Positions 41,637 to 49,136 of a DNA stretch of 49,136 bases are shown piece after piece. This DNA comes from Psychromarinibacter sediminicola (GTDB lineage: Bacteria > Pseudomonadota > Alphaproteobacteria > Rhodobacterales > Rhodobacteraceae), in NCBI RefSeq assembly GCF_029168335.1, contig NZ_JARGYC010000034.1, positions 1-49,136 on the forward strand, given 5' to 3'. Made by a program: the position numbers and the translations under genes. Positions within the stretch are counted from its first letter, which is position 1, and the number at the start of each line of letters is the position of its first letter. The notes beneath the pieces are model-generated. The model was not told the DNA's origin. It searched no databases and was given only the letters and a program-made list of their open reading frames with translations.

Positions 41637-43165
41637 GCCTCGTCCTCGTGCTGGGCGACCAGCTGACCCCGTCCCTCGCCGCGCTCGCGGCCGCCGACAA
41701 GGCCCGCGACACCGTCGTCATGGCCGAGGTGATGGAAGAGGCCACCTACGTCCCCCACCACCCCAAGAAGATCGCCTTCTGCCTCGCCGCCATGCGCAAG
41801 TTTGCCGCCGCGCTGGAGGCCGACGGCTGGCAGGTCGCCTACACGCGGCTGGACGATCCGGAGAATACCGGCTCGATCCCGGGCGAACTCCTGCGCCGCG
41901 CCGACCAGTACGGCACCGACACGGCCCATGTCACCCAGCCCGGCGAATGGCGCCTGTTCGAGGCGCTGGGCGGCCGCGGCGGCGATGTCCCGCTGACCGT
42001 CCGCTGGCACGCCGACGACCGCTTCGTCTGTTCCACCAAGGCGTTCGACGCCTGGGCCGAAGGCCGCAAGTCCCTGCGGATGGAGCATTTCTACCGCGAA
42101 ATGCGCCGCAAGACCGGCCTGCTGATGGACGGGGACCAACCGGCCGGCGGCCAGTGGAACTATGACCACGACAACCGCAAACCGCCGCCCGACGGCATCG
42201 AAACGGCGCCGATGCAGTTCACGCCGGACGACACCGTGAACGAGGTCCTCGACCTCGTGGGCACGAAATTTCGTCGAAATTTCGGCGCCCTCCGCCCGTT
42301 CCGGTTCGCCACCGATCGCAGCCAGGCCCGCCGCGCCCTGGCGCATTTCGTCAAGCACGCCCTGCCGCATTTCGGCGACTACCAGGACGCCATGCTGACC
42401 GGCCAGCGCTTCCTCTACCACTCCGTCCTGTCGGTCTACCTCAACGCCGGCCTGCTGACGCCGATGGAGATCTGCCGGGCGGTCGAGGACGCCTGGAAGG
42501 CCGGCGATGTCCCGATCAACGCCGCCGAGGGCTTCATCCGCCAGGTCATCGGCTGGCGCGAGTTCATCCGCGGCATCTATTTCCGCGAAGGCCCCGATTA
42601 CGTCCGCCGCAACGCCCTGAACCACCAGCGCAAGCTGCCCGCCTTCTACTGGACCGGCGAGACCGACATGCATTGCATCGCCGAGACGGTGGAACAGACC
42701 CGCGACGCGGCCTATGCCCACCACATCCAGCGCCTGATGGTCACCGGCAACTTCGCCCTGCTGGCCGGCGTGGCCCCGGCCGAGGTCCATGACTGGTACA
42801 TGGCCAGCTACGCCGACGCCTACGGCTGGGTCATGGCGGCCAATGTCATCGGCATGAGCCAGTTCGCCGATGGCGGGCTGATGGCGTCGAAGCCCTACGT
42901 GTCGTCGGGCAGCTACATCGACCGGATGTCGGACTACTGCAGATCCTGCCGCTACAGGGTGAAGGACAAGACGGGGCCCGATGCCTGCCCGTTCAACCTG
43001 CTCTACTGGCAATTCCTCGACCGCCACCGCGCGCGGTTCGAGGGCAACCCCCGCATGGCCCAGATGTACCGCACCTGGGACCGGATGGACGGGGACCGGC
43101 GCGAGACGGTGCTGCGCGAGGCGGAGGTTTTTCTGGACCGGCTCTCGAAGGGCGCGCGGGTCTGA
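41633..43165 (+). CDS. FeS-type photolyase/cryptochrome (PhrB/CryB family)
   Basis: 510 residues. It starts LVLVLGDQL, the Rossmann-like antenna domain. The C-terminal catalytic part has QVIGWREFIRGIYF and FADGGLMASKPYVSSGSYIDRMSDYCRSC, typical of the iron-sulfur group studied as (6-4) photolyase PhrB in Agrobacterium and CryB in Rhodobacter. The four cluster Cys are likely the one in DMHCIAE and three in CRSCRYRV...DACPFN. Cofactors FAD and a lumazine-type antenna are known for the family. GTG start overlaps the SDR stop. Two tandem 10-12 base palindromes lie inside the gene at 42263-42284 without breaking the frame. Confidence 0.95.
   Translation: MSLVLVLGDQLTPSLAALAAADKARDTVVMAEVMEEATYVPHHPKKIAFCLAAMRKFAAALEADGWQVAYTRLDDPENTGSIPGELLRRADQYGTDTAHVTQPGEWRLFEALGGRGGDVPLTVRWHADDRFVCSTKAFDAWAEGRKSLRMEHFYREMRRKTGLLMDGDQPAGGQWNYDHDNRKPPPDGIETAPMQFTPDDTVNEVLDLVGTKFRRNFGALRPFRFATDRSQARRALAHFVKHALPHFGDYQDAMLTGQRFLYHSVLSVYLNAGLLTPMEICRAVEDAWKAGDVPINAAEGFIRQVIGWREFIRGIYFREGPDYVRRNALNHQRKLPAFYWTGETDMHCIAETVEQTRDAAYAHHIQRLMVTGNFALLAGVAPAEVHDWYMASYADAYGWVMAANVIGMSQFADGGLMASKPYVSSGSYIDRMSDYCRSCRYRVKDKTGPDACPFNLLYWQFLDRHRARFEGNPRMAQMYRTWDRMDGDRRETVLREAEVFLDRLSKGARV
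42263..42284. repeat. Tandem palindromes inside the photolyase gene
   Basis: ACGAAATTTCGT followed immediately by CGAAATTTCG, encoding T-K-F-R-R-N-F. AT-rich amid a very GC-rich gene and composed like the intergenic palindromes at 43501-43568, hence perhaps an insertion that stayed in frame or a sequence under selection. Confidence 0.5.
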
Positions 43166-43221
43166 CGGGCAACGCCGGTCTCGTTGAGCGCAGGATGTCG
43201 AAAGGCATGGCCGTATTGCCA

Positions 43222-43460
43222 GAAGCCGCGCAAGGGCCGACGCGCGCGGGGGCGCTCCGACCGTCGAGCTTCGCACTTTATGGCGGCCAAACGCGGGCGA
43301 CCTCCAAGCTCTGCGATAACATCTACCACAGCGCCGCCGCTCGGGGGCGCGTCTCTCGGGCATTTCGCTGGCGAAATGCCCTGCCGACAGGCGATTGCAG
43401 AGCAATCGCCGAGAGGCGGCGCTTGCGCGGCGGCTTCGCCTTGTTCCGCGCGGGCCTCGT
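43222..43460. repeat. Structured repeat, isolated copy after the photolyase gene
   Basis: All blocks of the family in the same orientation. The first core hairpin is GGCATTTCGC/GCGAAATGCC around TG (43358-43379), compatible with the copy at 6533. It again lies between convergent genes, here photolyase and the GST. Confidence 0.85.
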
Positions 43461-43500
43461 TCAGCCGTCCGACAAGCATCCTCCCACCGAGCCGCGCCCG

Positions 43501-43568
43501 CAAGCCGCTTCGAAGCGGCTTGGTCACGCGATTTCGAAATCGCGCAAGAAGGGCCTTCCAAGGCCCTT
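43501..43568. repeat. Three tandem perfect palindromes
   Basis: CAAGCCGCTT/AAGCGGCTTG (43501-43522), CGCGATTTCGAAATCGCG (43527-43544) and AAGGGCCTT/AAGGCCCTT (43549-43568). They end 28 bases before the stop codon of the minus-strand GST gene and may end both convergent transcripts. Confidence 0.65.
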
Positions 43569-43595
43569 GCCCAACGCACTCCGAACCGCCCTCCC

Positions 43596-44396
43596 TCACA
43601 CCAGCCCCAGCTCCGCGTCCCCGGCGATCCGGTCGTACTTGTCGCGCGGCGGCATCGGCCGGTCGCGCCAGTCGGGATCAAAGGTGAAGCTAGAAACCCG
43701 CCGCCCCTCGGGCAGCGCCCCGTTGCCGCAGCCCACGGCATAGTCGTAGTAGAGCTTCACGATCCGCTCGTAGCTCACCTGCTGCGCCGCCGGATGCGAC
43801 AGGCAGGCGTCGCGCCAGCGCCGCACGCGGGCATAGTCGGCGGTCTCCGGCAGGTCGAACCCCTCGTAATAGTCGAGAAACCAGAACCGCGCCATCATCG
43901 GCGTATAGATCGCCTCGGCCAGCCCGAAGCTGTCGAACAGGTAGGTGCCCTCCGGGTTGTGCCGGTCGAGGAACGCCGACAGCCAGCGGTAATGCTCCAG
44001 CAGCGCCTCGCGCTTCTCCGCCGTCTTCGCCCGGTCGCGGTTCATCACGAACAGGTAGCCGGACATCGCGAACGGCCCCTCGCGGGTGGCCATCAGCCGC
44101 TCGACGCCCCGCTCATAGGGGTCCGTCCGCGCCACCGCCGGCCCCGGCAGCGCCTCTTCGGCATAGCGCAAGAGCACCATGCTTTCCTTCAGCACCCGGC
44201 CCCCGCCCAGATCCATCACCGGCAGCGCCGTGGTGCCGCCGGTCTTCTGCAACAGCCAGTCGGGCCGCGGCCGCGTGATGTCGATCACGTCGAAGGCCGC
44301 CGCGTCGCGGCAGCCCTTCAGCTCCAGAAGTATCTCGACCCGCTGCGAGAACGGGCAGACCGGGATGTGATGGATGACCGGGCGCGGCGCGACCAC
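43596..44396 (-). CDS. Glutathione S-transferase family protein
   Basis: 266 residues from a GTG at 44396. The N-terminal thioredoxin-like domain has V-C-P-F-S-Q-R-V-E-I (Cys and Ser as active-site candidates) near residue 13, TTALPVMDLGGGRVLKESMVLLRYAEE with the cis-Pro and the Glu-Ser glutathione contacts, and a long helical C-domain. The start lies four bases after the stop of the MORN gene, so both are probably read from one mRNA. An unusually long frame continues upstream inside the MORN gene but has no family resemblance. Confidence 0.87.
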   Translation of the reverse strand: MVAPRPVIHHIPVCPFSQRVEILLELKGCRDAAAFDVIDITRPRPDWLLQKTGGTTALPVMDLGGGRVLKESMVLLRYAEEALPGPAVARTDPYERGVERLMATREGPFAMSGYLFVMNRDRAKTAEKREALLEHYRWLSAFLDRHNPEGTYLFDSFGLAEAIYTPMMARFWFLDYYEGFDLPETADYARVRRWRDACLSHPAAQQVSYERIVKLYYDYAVGCGNGALPEGRRVSSFTFDPDWRDRPMPPRDKYDRIAGDAELGLV

Positions 44397-44400
44397 CCGC

Positions 44401-45918
44401 CTAGTCCGTGACCGTGCCGTCGCCGCCGTTCCCCGCGCCGCCGTTCTCCGCGCCGGTGATCTCGGCGGTGGTCTGGTCGAGGATGCCGTCCGACCACATG
44501 CCACTGGCCACCTGGCCCGAGGCATAGCGGATCGTGCCCTGGCCGTGGCGGCGGCCGTTCTCGAACATGCCCTCGTAGACGTCGCCGTTGAAGTAGATCG
44601 CCTTGCCCTCGCCGTGGATCTCGCCGTCCTTCCACTGGCCTTCGTAGGTGAAGCTCTCGTTCTCCTCGGTCTCGGGGTCGTCGGGGATCACGATCTTGCC
44701 GAAGCCCTCGCGCTTGCCGTCGACGAATTCGCCCTCGTAGACGGTGCCGTCGGCATAGGTCGCGGTGCCCTCGCCGTGGCGCTGGCCCTCGCGCCACTCG
44801 CCCTCGTAGGTGTAACCGTCGGTGTAGGTCATCGTGCCGTAACCGTGGTTCTTGGCGTCCTTGAACTCGCCCTCGTAGACCAGCCCGTTGGCGTATTCCG
44901 CCCGGCCCTCGCCCTCGATGACGCCGGCCCGCCATTCGCCCTCGTAGCTGGAACCGTCGGGATAGATGATCCGCCCCTGGCCCTCGGCCAGGTCGTCGCG
45001 GAACTCGCCGACATAGATCGAGCCGTCGGGATAGGTCACCTGGCCCTCGCCCTCGATCCGCCCGGCGACCCACTCGCCGAGGTAGGCATAGCCATCGGTG
45101 CCGTAGAACGTGCCCTGGCCGTGGCGACGGTCGTCCAGGAACTGGCCCTCGTAGACGTCGCCGTTGGCATAGGTGACGGTGCCCTGGCCCTCGCGCTCGC
45201 CGCCGACGAACTCGCCCTCGTAGACGTCGCCGTTGGGCTGGGTCAGGGTGCCGGTGCCGCTGATCTGGCCGTCTTCCCACTCGCCCTCGTAGACGAGCCC
45301 AGAGGGCATGGTCAGCTTGCCCTCGCCCTCGCGCTGGCCGTCGACCATGTCGCCCTCGTAGACGGCGCCGTCGGGATAGATGATCCGGCCCTCGCCCTGC
45401 TTGACGCCCTCGACCCAGTCGCCCTCGTAGACATAGCCGTTGGGGCTCTCCATCCGGCCCTGGCCGTGATGCATCGCGTCCTTGAACCCGCCGGTATAGG
45501 TCACGCCGTTGGCATAGACCGCCGTGCCCTCGCCGTTGATCTTGCCGTCGACCCACTCGCCCTCGTAGGTGCCGCCGTCGGCGAAGGTGATCTTGCCCAC
45601 GCCATGCGGCCGCCCCTTCTCGAAGGCGCCCTCGTAGACCGAGCCGTTGGGAAAGCGCGCCACGCCCTGGCCGCGGATCTCGCCCTCGACCCAGTCGCCG
45701 GTGTACTCGTAGCCGTTGGGCAGCCGGTAGGTGCCCTCGCCATGCTGCTTGCCGTCCTGGAACGTGCCCTCGTAGACGCCGCCGTCCTCGTATTGCTTGA
45801 CCTGGACCTCGCCGCCCTCCTGCGCGGCGGCGGCCCCCGCGGCCACGACCACGACGGCGGCCAGCGCCGACACTGCCCGGACTCTCTGCACGTTGCCTCC
45901 CATGCGGACGGTTCTCAT
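44401..45918 (-). CDS. Exported protein of 18 MORN repeats
   Basis: 505 residues. A signal peptide (hydrophobic 15-33, AGAAAAQEGG) precedes 18 tandem 23-residue MORN repeats of pattern P-N-G-x-x-Y-E-G-x-F-x-D-G-x-x-H-G-x-G-x-x-x-Y plus a partial nineteenth; the seventeenth carries an eight-residue insertion with DPETEENESF. The tail is Gly/Asn-rich. MORN repeats form long beta-hairpin ribbons; bacterial ones are poorly understood, and phospholipid binding is known for eukaryotic proteins. It should be periplasmic or outer-membrane associated. AAGGA precedes the ATG. The gene is divergent from nadE and probably co-transcribed with the GST. Confidence 0.93.
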   Translation of the reverse strand: MRTVRMGGNVQRVRAVSALAAVVVVAAGAAAAQEGGEVQVKQYEDGGVYEGTFQDGKQHGEGTYRLPNGYEYTGDWVEGEIRGQGVARFPNGSVYEGAFEKGRPHGVGKITFADGGTYEGEWVDGKINGEGTAVYANGVTYTGGFKDAMHHGQGRMESPNGYVYEGDWVEGVKQGEGRIIYPDGAVYEGDMVDGQREGEGKLTMPSGLVYEGEWEDGQISGTGTLTQPNGDVYEGEFVGGEREGQGTVTYANGDVYEGQFLDDRRHGQGTFYGTDGYAYLGEWVAGRIEGEGQVTYPDGSIYVGEFRDDLAEGQGRIIYPDGSSYEGEWRAGVIEGEGRAEYANGLVYEGEFKDAKNHGYGTMTYTDGYTYEGEWREGQRHGEGTATYADGTVYEGEFVDGKREGFGKIVIPDDPETEENESFTYEGQWKDGEIHGEGKAIYFNGDVYEGMFENGRRHGQGTIRYASGQVASGMWSDGILDQTTAEITGAENGGAGNGGDGTVTD

Positions 45919-46044
45919 CCTGGATATCCTTGTCTTGCTTGAAACTTAAGGGCTTGACCCCGGGGGGGCAACGTTTTTCCCGGGCAATCGGCTTTCCATG
46001 GCCGAAGCATCTGTTAAGACGCAACTCACGATGCGGAGAGAGAC

Positions 46045-47703
46045 ATGGCCGACCGGTTTCGCCTGACCCTGGCACAGCTGAACCCCACCGTCGGCGCGAT
46101 CCCGGCCAATGCCGACCGCGCCTACGCGGCGTGGCGGCAGGGCAAGGACGCCGGCGCCGACCTCGTGGCGCTGCCCGAGATGTTCATCCCCGGCTACCAG
46201 CCGCAGGACCTGGTGATGAGGCCCGCCTTCCACCACCACGCGATGGACGCGGTGCAGGCGCTGGCCGCCGACACCGCCGACGGCCCCGCGCTGGGCGTCG
46301 GCGGGCCACTCTTCGAGGACGGCCGCCTCTACAACGCCTATTTCATCCTGAAGGACGGCCGCATCGCCTGCACCGTGCGCAAGCACGAGCTGCCCAACGA
46401 GACCGTCTTCGACGAACGCCGCCTCTACACCCCCGGCCCGCTCGCCGGCCCCTGCGGCCTGGACGGCCTGCGCCTCGGCATCCCGGTCTGCGAGGACGCC
46501 TGGCACGCGGACGTCTCCGAAACGCTCGCCGAGACCGGGGCCGAGTTCCTCTTCGTGCCCAACGGCTCGCCCTATTACCGCGGCAAGCTGGAGACGCGGT
46601 TCAACAAGATGGTCGCCCGCGTGGTCGAGACCGGGCTGCCGCTGATCTACCTCAACATGGTCGGCGCGCAGGACGACCAGATCTTCGACGGCGGCTCCTT
46701 CGGGCTGAACGCCCACGGCCGGCTGGCCTTCCAGATGCCCGCCTTCGACGAGGACATCCGCACCATCGAACTGGTGCGCGACGACGCCGGCTGGCACATC
46801 GTCGAGGGTACGGAGGTGCCGCAGGGCGATGCGTGGGAGCAGGACTACCGCGCCATGGTCGAGGCCGTGCGCGACTACTTCCGCAAGACGGGCTTCTCCA
46901 AGGCGCTCCTCGGCCTTTCCGGCGGCGTCGACAGTGCCCTCGTCGCCACCATCGCCGCCGACGCGCTGGGCCCCGACAACGTGCGCTGCGTCATGCTGCC
47001 GTCGGAATACACCTCCGAGCATTCGCTGGAGGATGCCGAGGCCGTGGCGAAGGCGCTCGGCTGCCATTACGACTACGTCCCGATCTCCGGCCCCCGCGCC
47101 GCCGTCACCGAAACCCTCGCGCCGCTCTTCGAGGGCACAAAGCCGGACGTGACCGAGGAAAACATCCAGTCGCGCCTGCGCGGCCTTCTGCTCATGGCGC
47201 TGTCGAACAAGTTCGGCGAGATGCTCCTGACCACCGGCAACAAGTCCGAGGTCGCGGTGGGCTACGCCACGATCTACGGCGACATGTCCGGCGGCTACAA
47301 CCCGATCAAAGACCTCTACAAGACCCGCGTCTTCGAGACCTGCCGCTGGCGCAACGCCAACCACCGGCCGTGGATGAAGGCCCCGGCGGGCGAGGTCATC
47401 CCGCCCCGCGTCATCGACAAGCCGCCCTCGGCCGAACTGCGCGCCGACCAGAAGGACGCGGATTCGCTGCCGCCCTACGAAGAGCTCGACGTGATCCTCG
47501 AAGAACTGATCGACAACGAGTCCTCCGTCGCTCAGGTGGTCGACAAGGGCTTCGACCGCGCCGTCGTGAAGAAGGTGGAAAACCTGATCTATGTCAGCGA
47601 GTACAAGCGGTTCCAGTCGGCCCCCGGCGCCCGGCTGTCGAAACGCTCGTTCTGGCTCGACCGCCGCTATCCGGTGGTGAACCGCTGGCGGGATCCGACC
47701 TGA
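46045..47703 (+). CDS. nadE: Glutamine-dependent NAD+ synthase
   Basis: 552 residues. The N-terminal nitrilase domain (about 1-270) supplies ammonia: Glu in LVALPEMFIPGY, Lys in VRKHELPN, Cys in GIPVCEDAW. The C-terminal synthetase has the P-loop GLSGGVDSALVATI (about residue 289) and TTGNKSEVAVGYATIYGDMSGGYNPIKDLYKT. It amidates nicotinic acid adenine dinucleotide. GGAGAG is upstream of ATG. The following transporter gene begins directly after the stop. Confidence 0.96.
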   Translation: MADRFRLTLAQLNPTVGAIPANADRAYAAWRQGKDAGADLVALPEMFIPGYQPQDLVMRPAFHHHAMDAVQALAADTADGPALGVGGPLFEDGRLYNAYFILKDGRIACTVRKHELPNETVFDERRLYTPGPLAGPCGLDGLRLGIPVCEDAWHADVSETLAETGAEFLFVPNGSPYYRGKLETRFNKMVARVVETGLPLIYLNMVGAQDDQIFDGGSFGLNAHGRLAFQMPAFDEDIRTIELVRDDAGWHIVEGTEVPQGDAWEQDYRAMVEAVRDYFRKTGFSKALLGLSGGVDSALVATIAADALGPDNVRCVMLPSEYTSEHSLEDAEAVAKALGCHYDYVPISGPRAAVTETLAPLFEGTKPDVTEENIQSRLRGLLLMALSNKFGEMLLTTGNKSEVAVGYATIYGDMSGGYNPIKDLYKTRVFETCRWRNANHRPWMKAPAGEVIPPRVIDKPPSAELRADQKDADSLPPYEELDVILEELIDNESSVAQVVDKGFDRAVVKKVENLIYVSEYKRFQSAPGARLSKRSFWLDRRYPVVNRWRDPT

Positions 47704-48582
47704 ATGGGCGTCTCCTGGCTGCCGCTCCTGCTGGCGCTGGCGGCGGGGGTGCTCTTCGGCTTCAACGTCTTCGTGCAGGGCCGCGCGCTCCGCGGCGCCG
47801 ACGGGCTGACCGGCGCGTTCCTGTCGGTCGGCGGCATGGCGGCGATGCTCTGGCTGCTGGCGCCGTTCATGATCCGCCTCGACTGGTTCGCGACCGGCGC
47901 GGCGGCGCTGTTTCTCGCCGTGGGGTTGTTCTTCCCGGCGGCGGGGCAGGGGTTCCAGATCGCCGCCGTGGGCCGGGTCGGCCCGGCGCTGACCTCGGCC
48001 ATCGGCTCCTTCACGCCGGTCTTCGCGGTGGTGCCGGCGGTACTGCTGCTGGACGAGCGGCTGGGCCTGCAGGGGGCGCTGGCGCTGGCGCTGATGATCG
48101 CCGGGCTGTCGCTCTCGGCCATCGGCCGCCGCGGCGTGGCGCGCGGCTGGCCGCTCTGGGCGCTGCTCCTGCCGCTGGCGGCGGCCGCGGCGCGCGGCAT
48201 CGTGCAGCCGGCGCTGAAGGTCGGCCTGACCGACCTGCCCAGCCCGTTCTTCGCGGCGCTGGTCACCGCCACCACCTCGACCGCCGTGCTGGGGCTCATG
48301 GTCCGCTGGCGCGCGGGCCGGGCGCCGGCGGCGATCCCGCACGACCCCCGCGCCCTCGGCCTCTTCGCGGCGAGCGGGGTGATCAACGGCCTCGGCATCC
48401 TGTCGCTGAACGCCGCGATTTCGCTGGGCGAGGTGACGCTGGTATCGCCGCTCGTGGCGCTCGCCCCGTTCTGGTCGCTCCTGTTCGGCGTGCTGCTGTT
48501 CCGGGGCGAGCGGGTGACGGCGCGGCTGGTGCTGGTGGCGGCGCTCGTGGTCGGCGGCGCGGTCCTGCTGGTGACGCGGTAG
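47704..48582 (+). CDS. EamA-family (DMT) transporter
   Basis: 292 residues with ten hydrophobic segments in two similar halves of five, each ending with a Leu/Val-rich helix (AVLLLDERLGLQGALALALMIAGLSL and GVLLFRGERVTARLVLVAALVVGGAVLL), the EamA duplication. DERL and GERV are the usual loops before the last helix of each half. Inner-membrane exporter or permease of amino acids or metabolites, substrate unknown. ATG follows the nadE stop without a gap. Confidence 0.88.
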   Translation: MGVSWLPLLLALAAGVLFGFNVFVQGRALRGADGLTGAFLSVGGMAAMLWLLAPFMIRLDWFATGAAALFLAVGLFFPAAGQGFQIAAVGRVGPALTSAIGSFTPVFAVVPAVLLLDERLGLQGALALALMIAGLSLSAIGRRGVARGWPLWALLLPLAAAAARGIVQPALKVGLTDLPSPFFAALVTATTSTAVLGLMVRWRAGRAPAAIPHDPRALGLFAASGVINGLGILSLNAAISLGEVTLVSPLVALAPFWSLLFGVLLFRGERVTARLVLVAALVVGGAVLLVTR

Positions 48583-48622
48583 CGGACGGGCGGGCCACGC
48601 CCTCAAGCGGCCCGCAAACCCG

Positions 48623-48859
48623 TCAGGCGGCCCGCGTATCCGGCCGCTCGCCTGCAAGCAGCGCTTCGACGGACAGATCCTCGTCCAGCGCCTCCCAATG
48701 CAGACCGAACGGGCTGAGCGTGACGGCCTCCCGCTCCGCCGGCGTCGCGTTCAGCAGCCGGGGAAACCACGCCAGCGGCACGCCGAGGGTCCGGCCATCC
48801 TCCAGCGACAGCCACATCGTGTCGTCGTCGAACCGGACCTCAGTCGCGGAAGTGCTCAT
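48623..48859 (-). CDS. DUF2442 protein
   Basis: 78 residues: VRFDDDTMWLSLEDGRTLGVPLAWFPRLLNATPAEREAVTLSPFGLHWEALDEDLSVEALLAG, the complete DUF2442 core. Such genes commonly follow a DUF4160 gene, as here, and the pair is thought to form a toxin-antitoxin-like module, which is not proven. The start overlaps the DUF4160 end by 20 bases. Confidence 0.88.
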   Translation of the reverse strand: MSTSATEVRFDDDTMWLSLEDGRTLGVPLAWFPRLLNATPAEREAVTLSPFGLHWEALDEDLSVEALLAGERPDTRAA

Positions 48860-49080
48860 TCCAGGCCTCCTCTATCTGCGAGGCGTGATCGCTCACGATC
48901 CTTGATACCCTGCGCAGCGTCCGCGCGTCAAAGCCGGCGGACCGCCCGGGTGTCACCGGCGGTCCGAGCCAGAACTTGGCTTCGCCACCGTCCTTCATGA
49001 CATGCACATGAACGGGTTCGCGCGGATCGCCTTCGTTCGAATAGAGCCTCGTGCGGAAAACCAGAGTCGGGGATTCCCAT
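48840..49080 (-). pseudogene. DUF4160 gene with a 5' frameshift
   Basis: The frame ending at 48840 reads PTLVFRTRLYSNEGDPREPVHVHV, then MKDGGEAKFWLGPP and a helical tail with ARTLRRVSRIVSDHASQIEEAWNEHF: a DUF4160 protein. It has no start codon before the conserved PTLVFR; upstream is TGA. An ATG at 49080 (ATGGGAATC) is in another frame, and loss of one base from the four Gs at 49069-49072 would join it to the DUF4160 frame as MGIPTLVF. So either a one-base insertion inactivates the gene or a sequencing error is present. Downstream in-frame starts are GTG 49007 and ATG 48998, which would leave a 52-55 residue stub. Confidence 0.75.
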
Positions 49081-49119
49081 AAGGAAGGGTTTGTGATTCA
49101 CTATATGTGGAGGTGGATC

Positions 49120-49136
49120 ATGGGAAAACCGCTATC
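49120..49136 (+). CDS. Start of a gene cut by the window edge
   Basis: ATG at 49120 has TGGAGG seven bases before it and continues MGKPL to the window end. Too short for a family call. It is divergent from the DUF4160 gene. Confidence 0.35.

Noticed and set aside
44401-45850. Regularly spaced repeats considered as a CRISPR array
   Set aside because: The 69-base period codes for MORN repeats without invariant repeats or unique spacers, and there are no cas genes.
44374-45942. Plus-strand frame antisense to the MORN gene
   Set aside because: It mirrors the repeats of the MORN gene (Leu/Ala/Val runs) and has no start signal; a product of third-position GC bias.
45946-48657. Very long minus-strand frame antisense to nadE and the transporter
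   Set aside because: Composition shadow of two well supported genes; no domains.

Overview
The window is a stretch of bacterial chromosome from a high-GC alphaproteobacterium, most probably a member of the Rhodobacterales. The evidence is gene content and order: an F0 operon atpI-atpB-atpE-atpF'-atpF without the F1 genes, a MipZ division-site ATPase, the ffh / chorismate mutase / rpsP / rimM / trmD / rplS / rpmE translation cluster, an mreB-mreC-mreD-mrdA-rodA cell-shape operon and an FeS-type photolyase. No rRNA, tRNA, CRISPR array, insertion sequence or intact prophage was seen.

Layout. 1-540: a less GC-rich edge with an ImmA/IrrE-like protein tail and a 41-residue membrane peptide. 643-3448: lepA, a ParB-like mini protein, a glycine-rich membrane peptide and acylphosphatase. 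3465-4560: a tandem array of a long structured repeat. 4588-10467: metabolic and hypothetical genes (secreted protein, FAH-fold enzyme, alpha/beta hydrolase, aldehyde dehydrogenase, GST-like protein). 10543-13168: mipZ and a SARP/TPR regulator. 13319-20610, minus strand: the translation cluster, interrupted by three tandem GNAT acetyltransferases, an EVE protein and a DUF1328 peptide. 20825-22789: membrane protein, LysR and ArsR regulators. 23007-25710: the F0 operon, ended by a strong terminator. 25790-27570: a gene-poor stretch with repeats, a 49-residue conserved-looking peptide and an AbrB/Doc toxin-antitoxin pair. 27661-31171: OmpA lipoprotein, an alkyl-transferase of Ada type, endonuclease III and a PfkB kinase. 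31358-39852, minus strand: hydroxyacid dehydrogenase, cell-shape operon and leuA. 40130-48582: beta-propeller protein, SDR plus photolyase pair, GST plus giant MORN protein, nadE plus a DMT transporter. 48623 to the end: a DUF2442/DUF4160 pair, the latter frameshifted.

How genes work together. The minus-strand cell-wall block encodes the elongasome: MreB scaffold, MreC/MreD bridge, PBP2 transpeptidase and RodA glycosyltransferase, with 4-8 base overlaps between neighbours. The F0 operon makes the proton channel and stator. Ada-like transferase, Nth and photolyase are three DNA repair activities within 15 kb. Many gene pairs overlap by 4 bases (ATGA or GTGA), pointing to translational coupling.

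Most striking non-coding content. (i) A multicopy repeat of about 250-390 bp whose core folds into a cloverleaf-like set of three hairpins, found only between convergent genes here; one copy lacks exactly the hairpin core. (ii) A candidate leucine-rich leader peptide with five consecutive Leu codons upstream of leuA, followed by a long hairpin, suggesting attenuation control. (iii) Several other small repeat families: tandem perfect palindromes, a GCGTATTT-type 3'-end element, and a two-copy element ending in GCGGTAACTGT.
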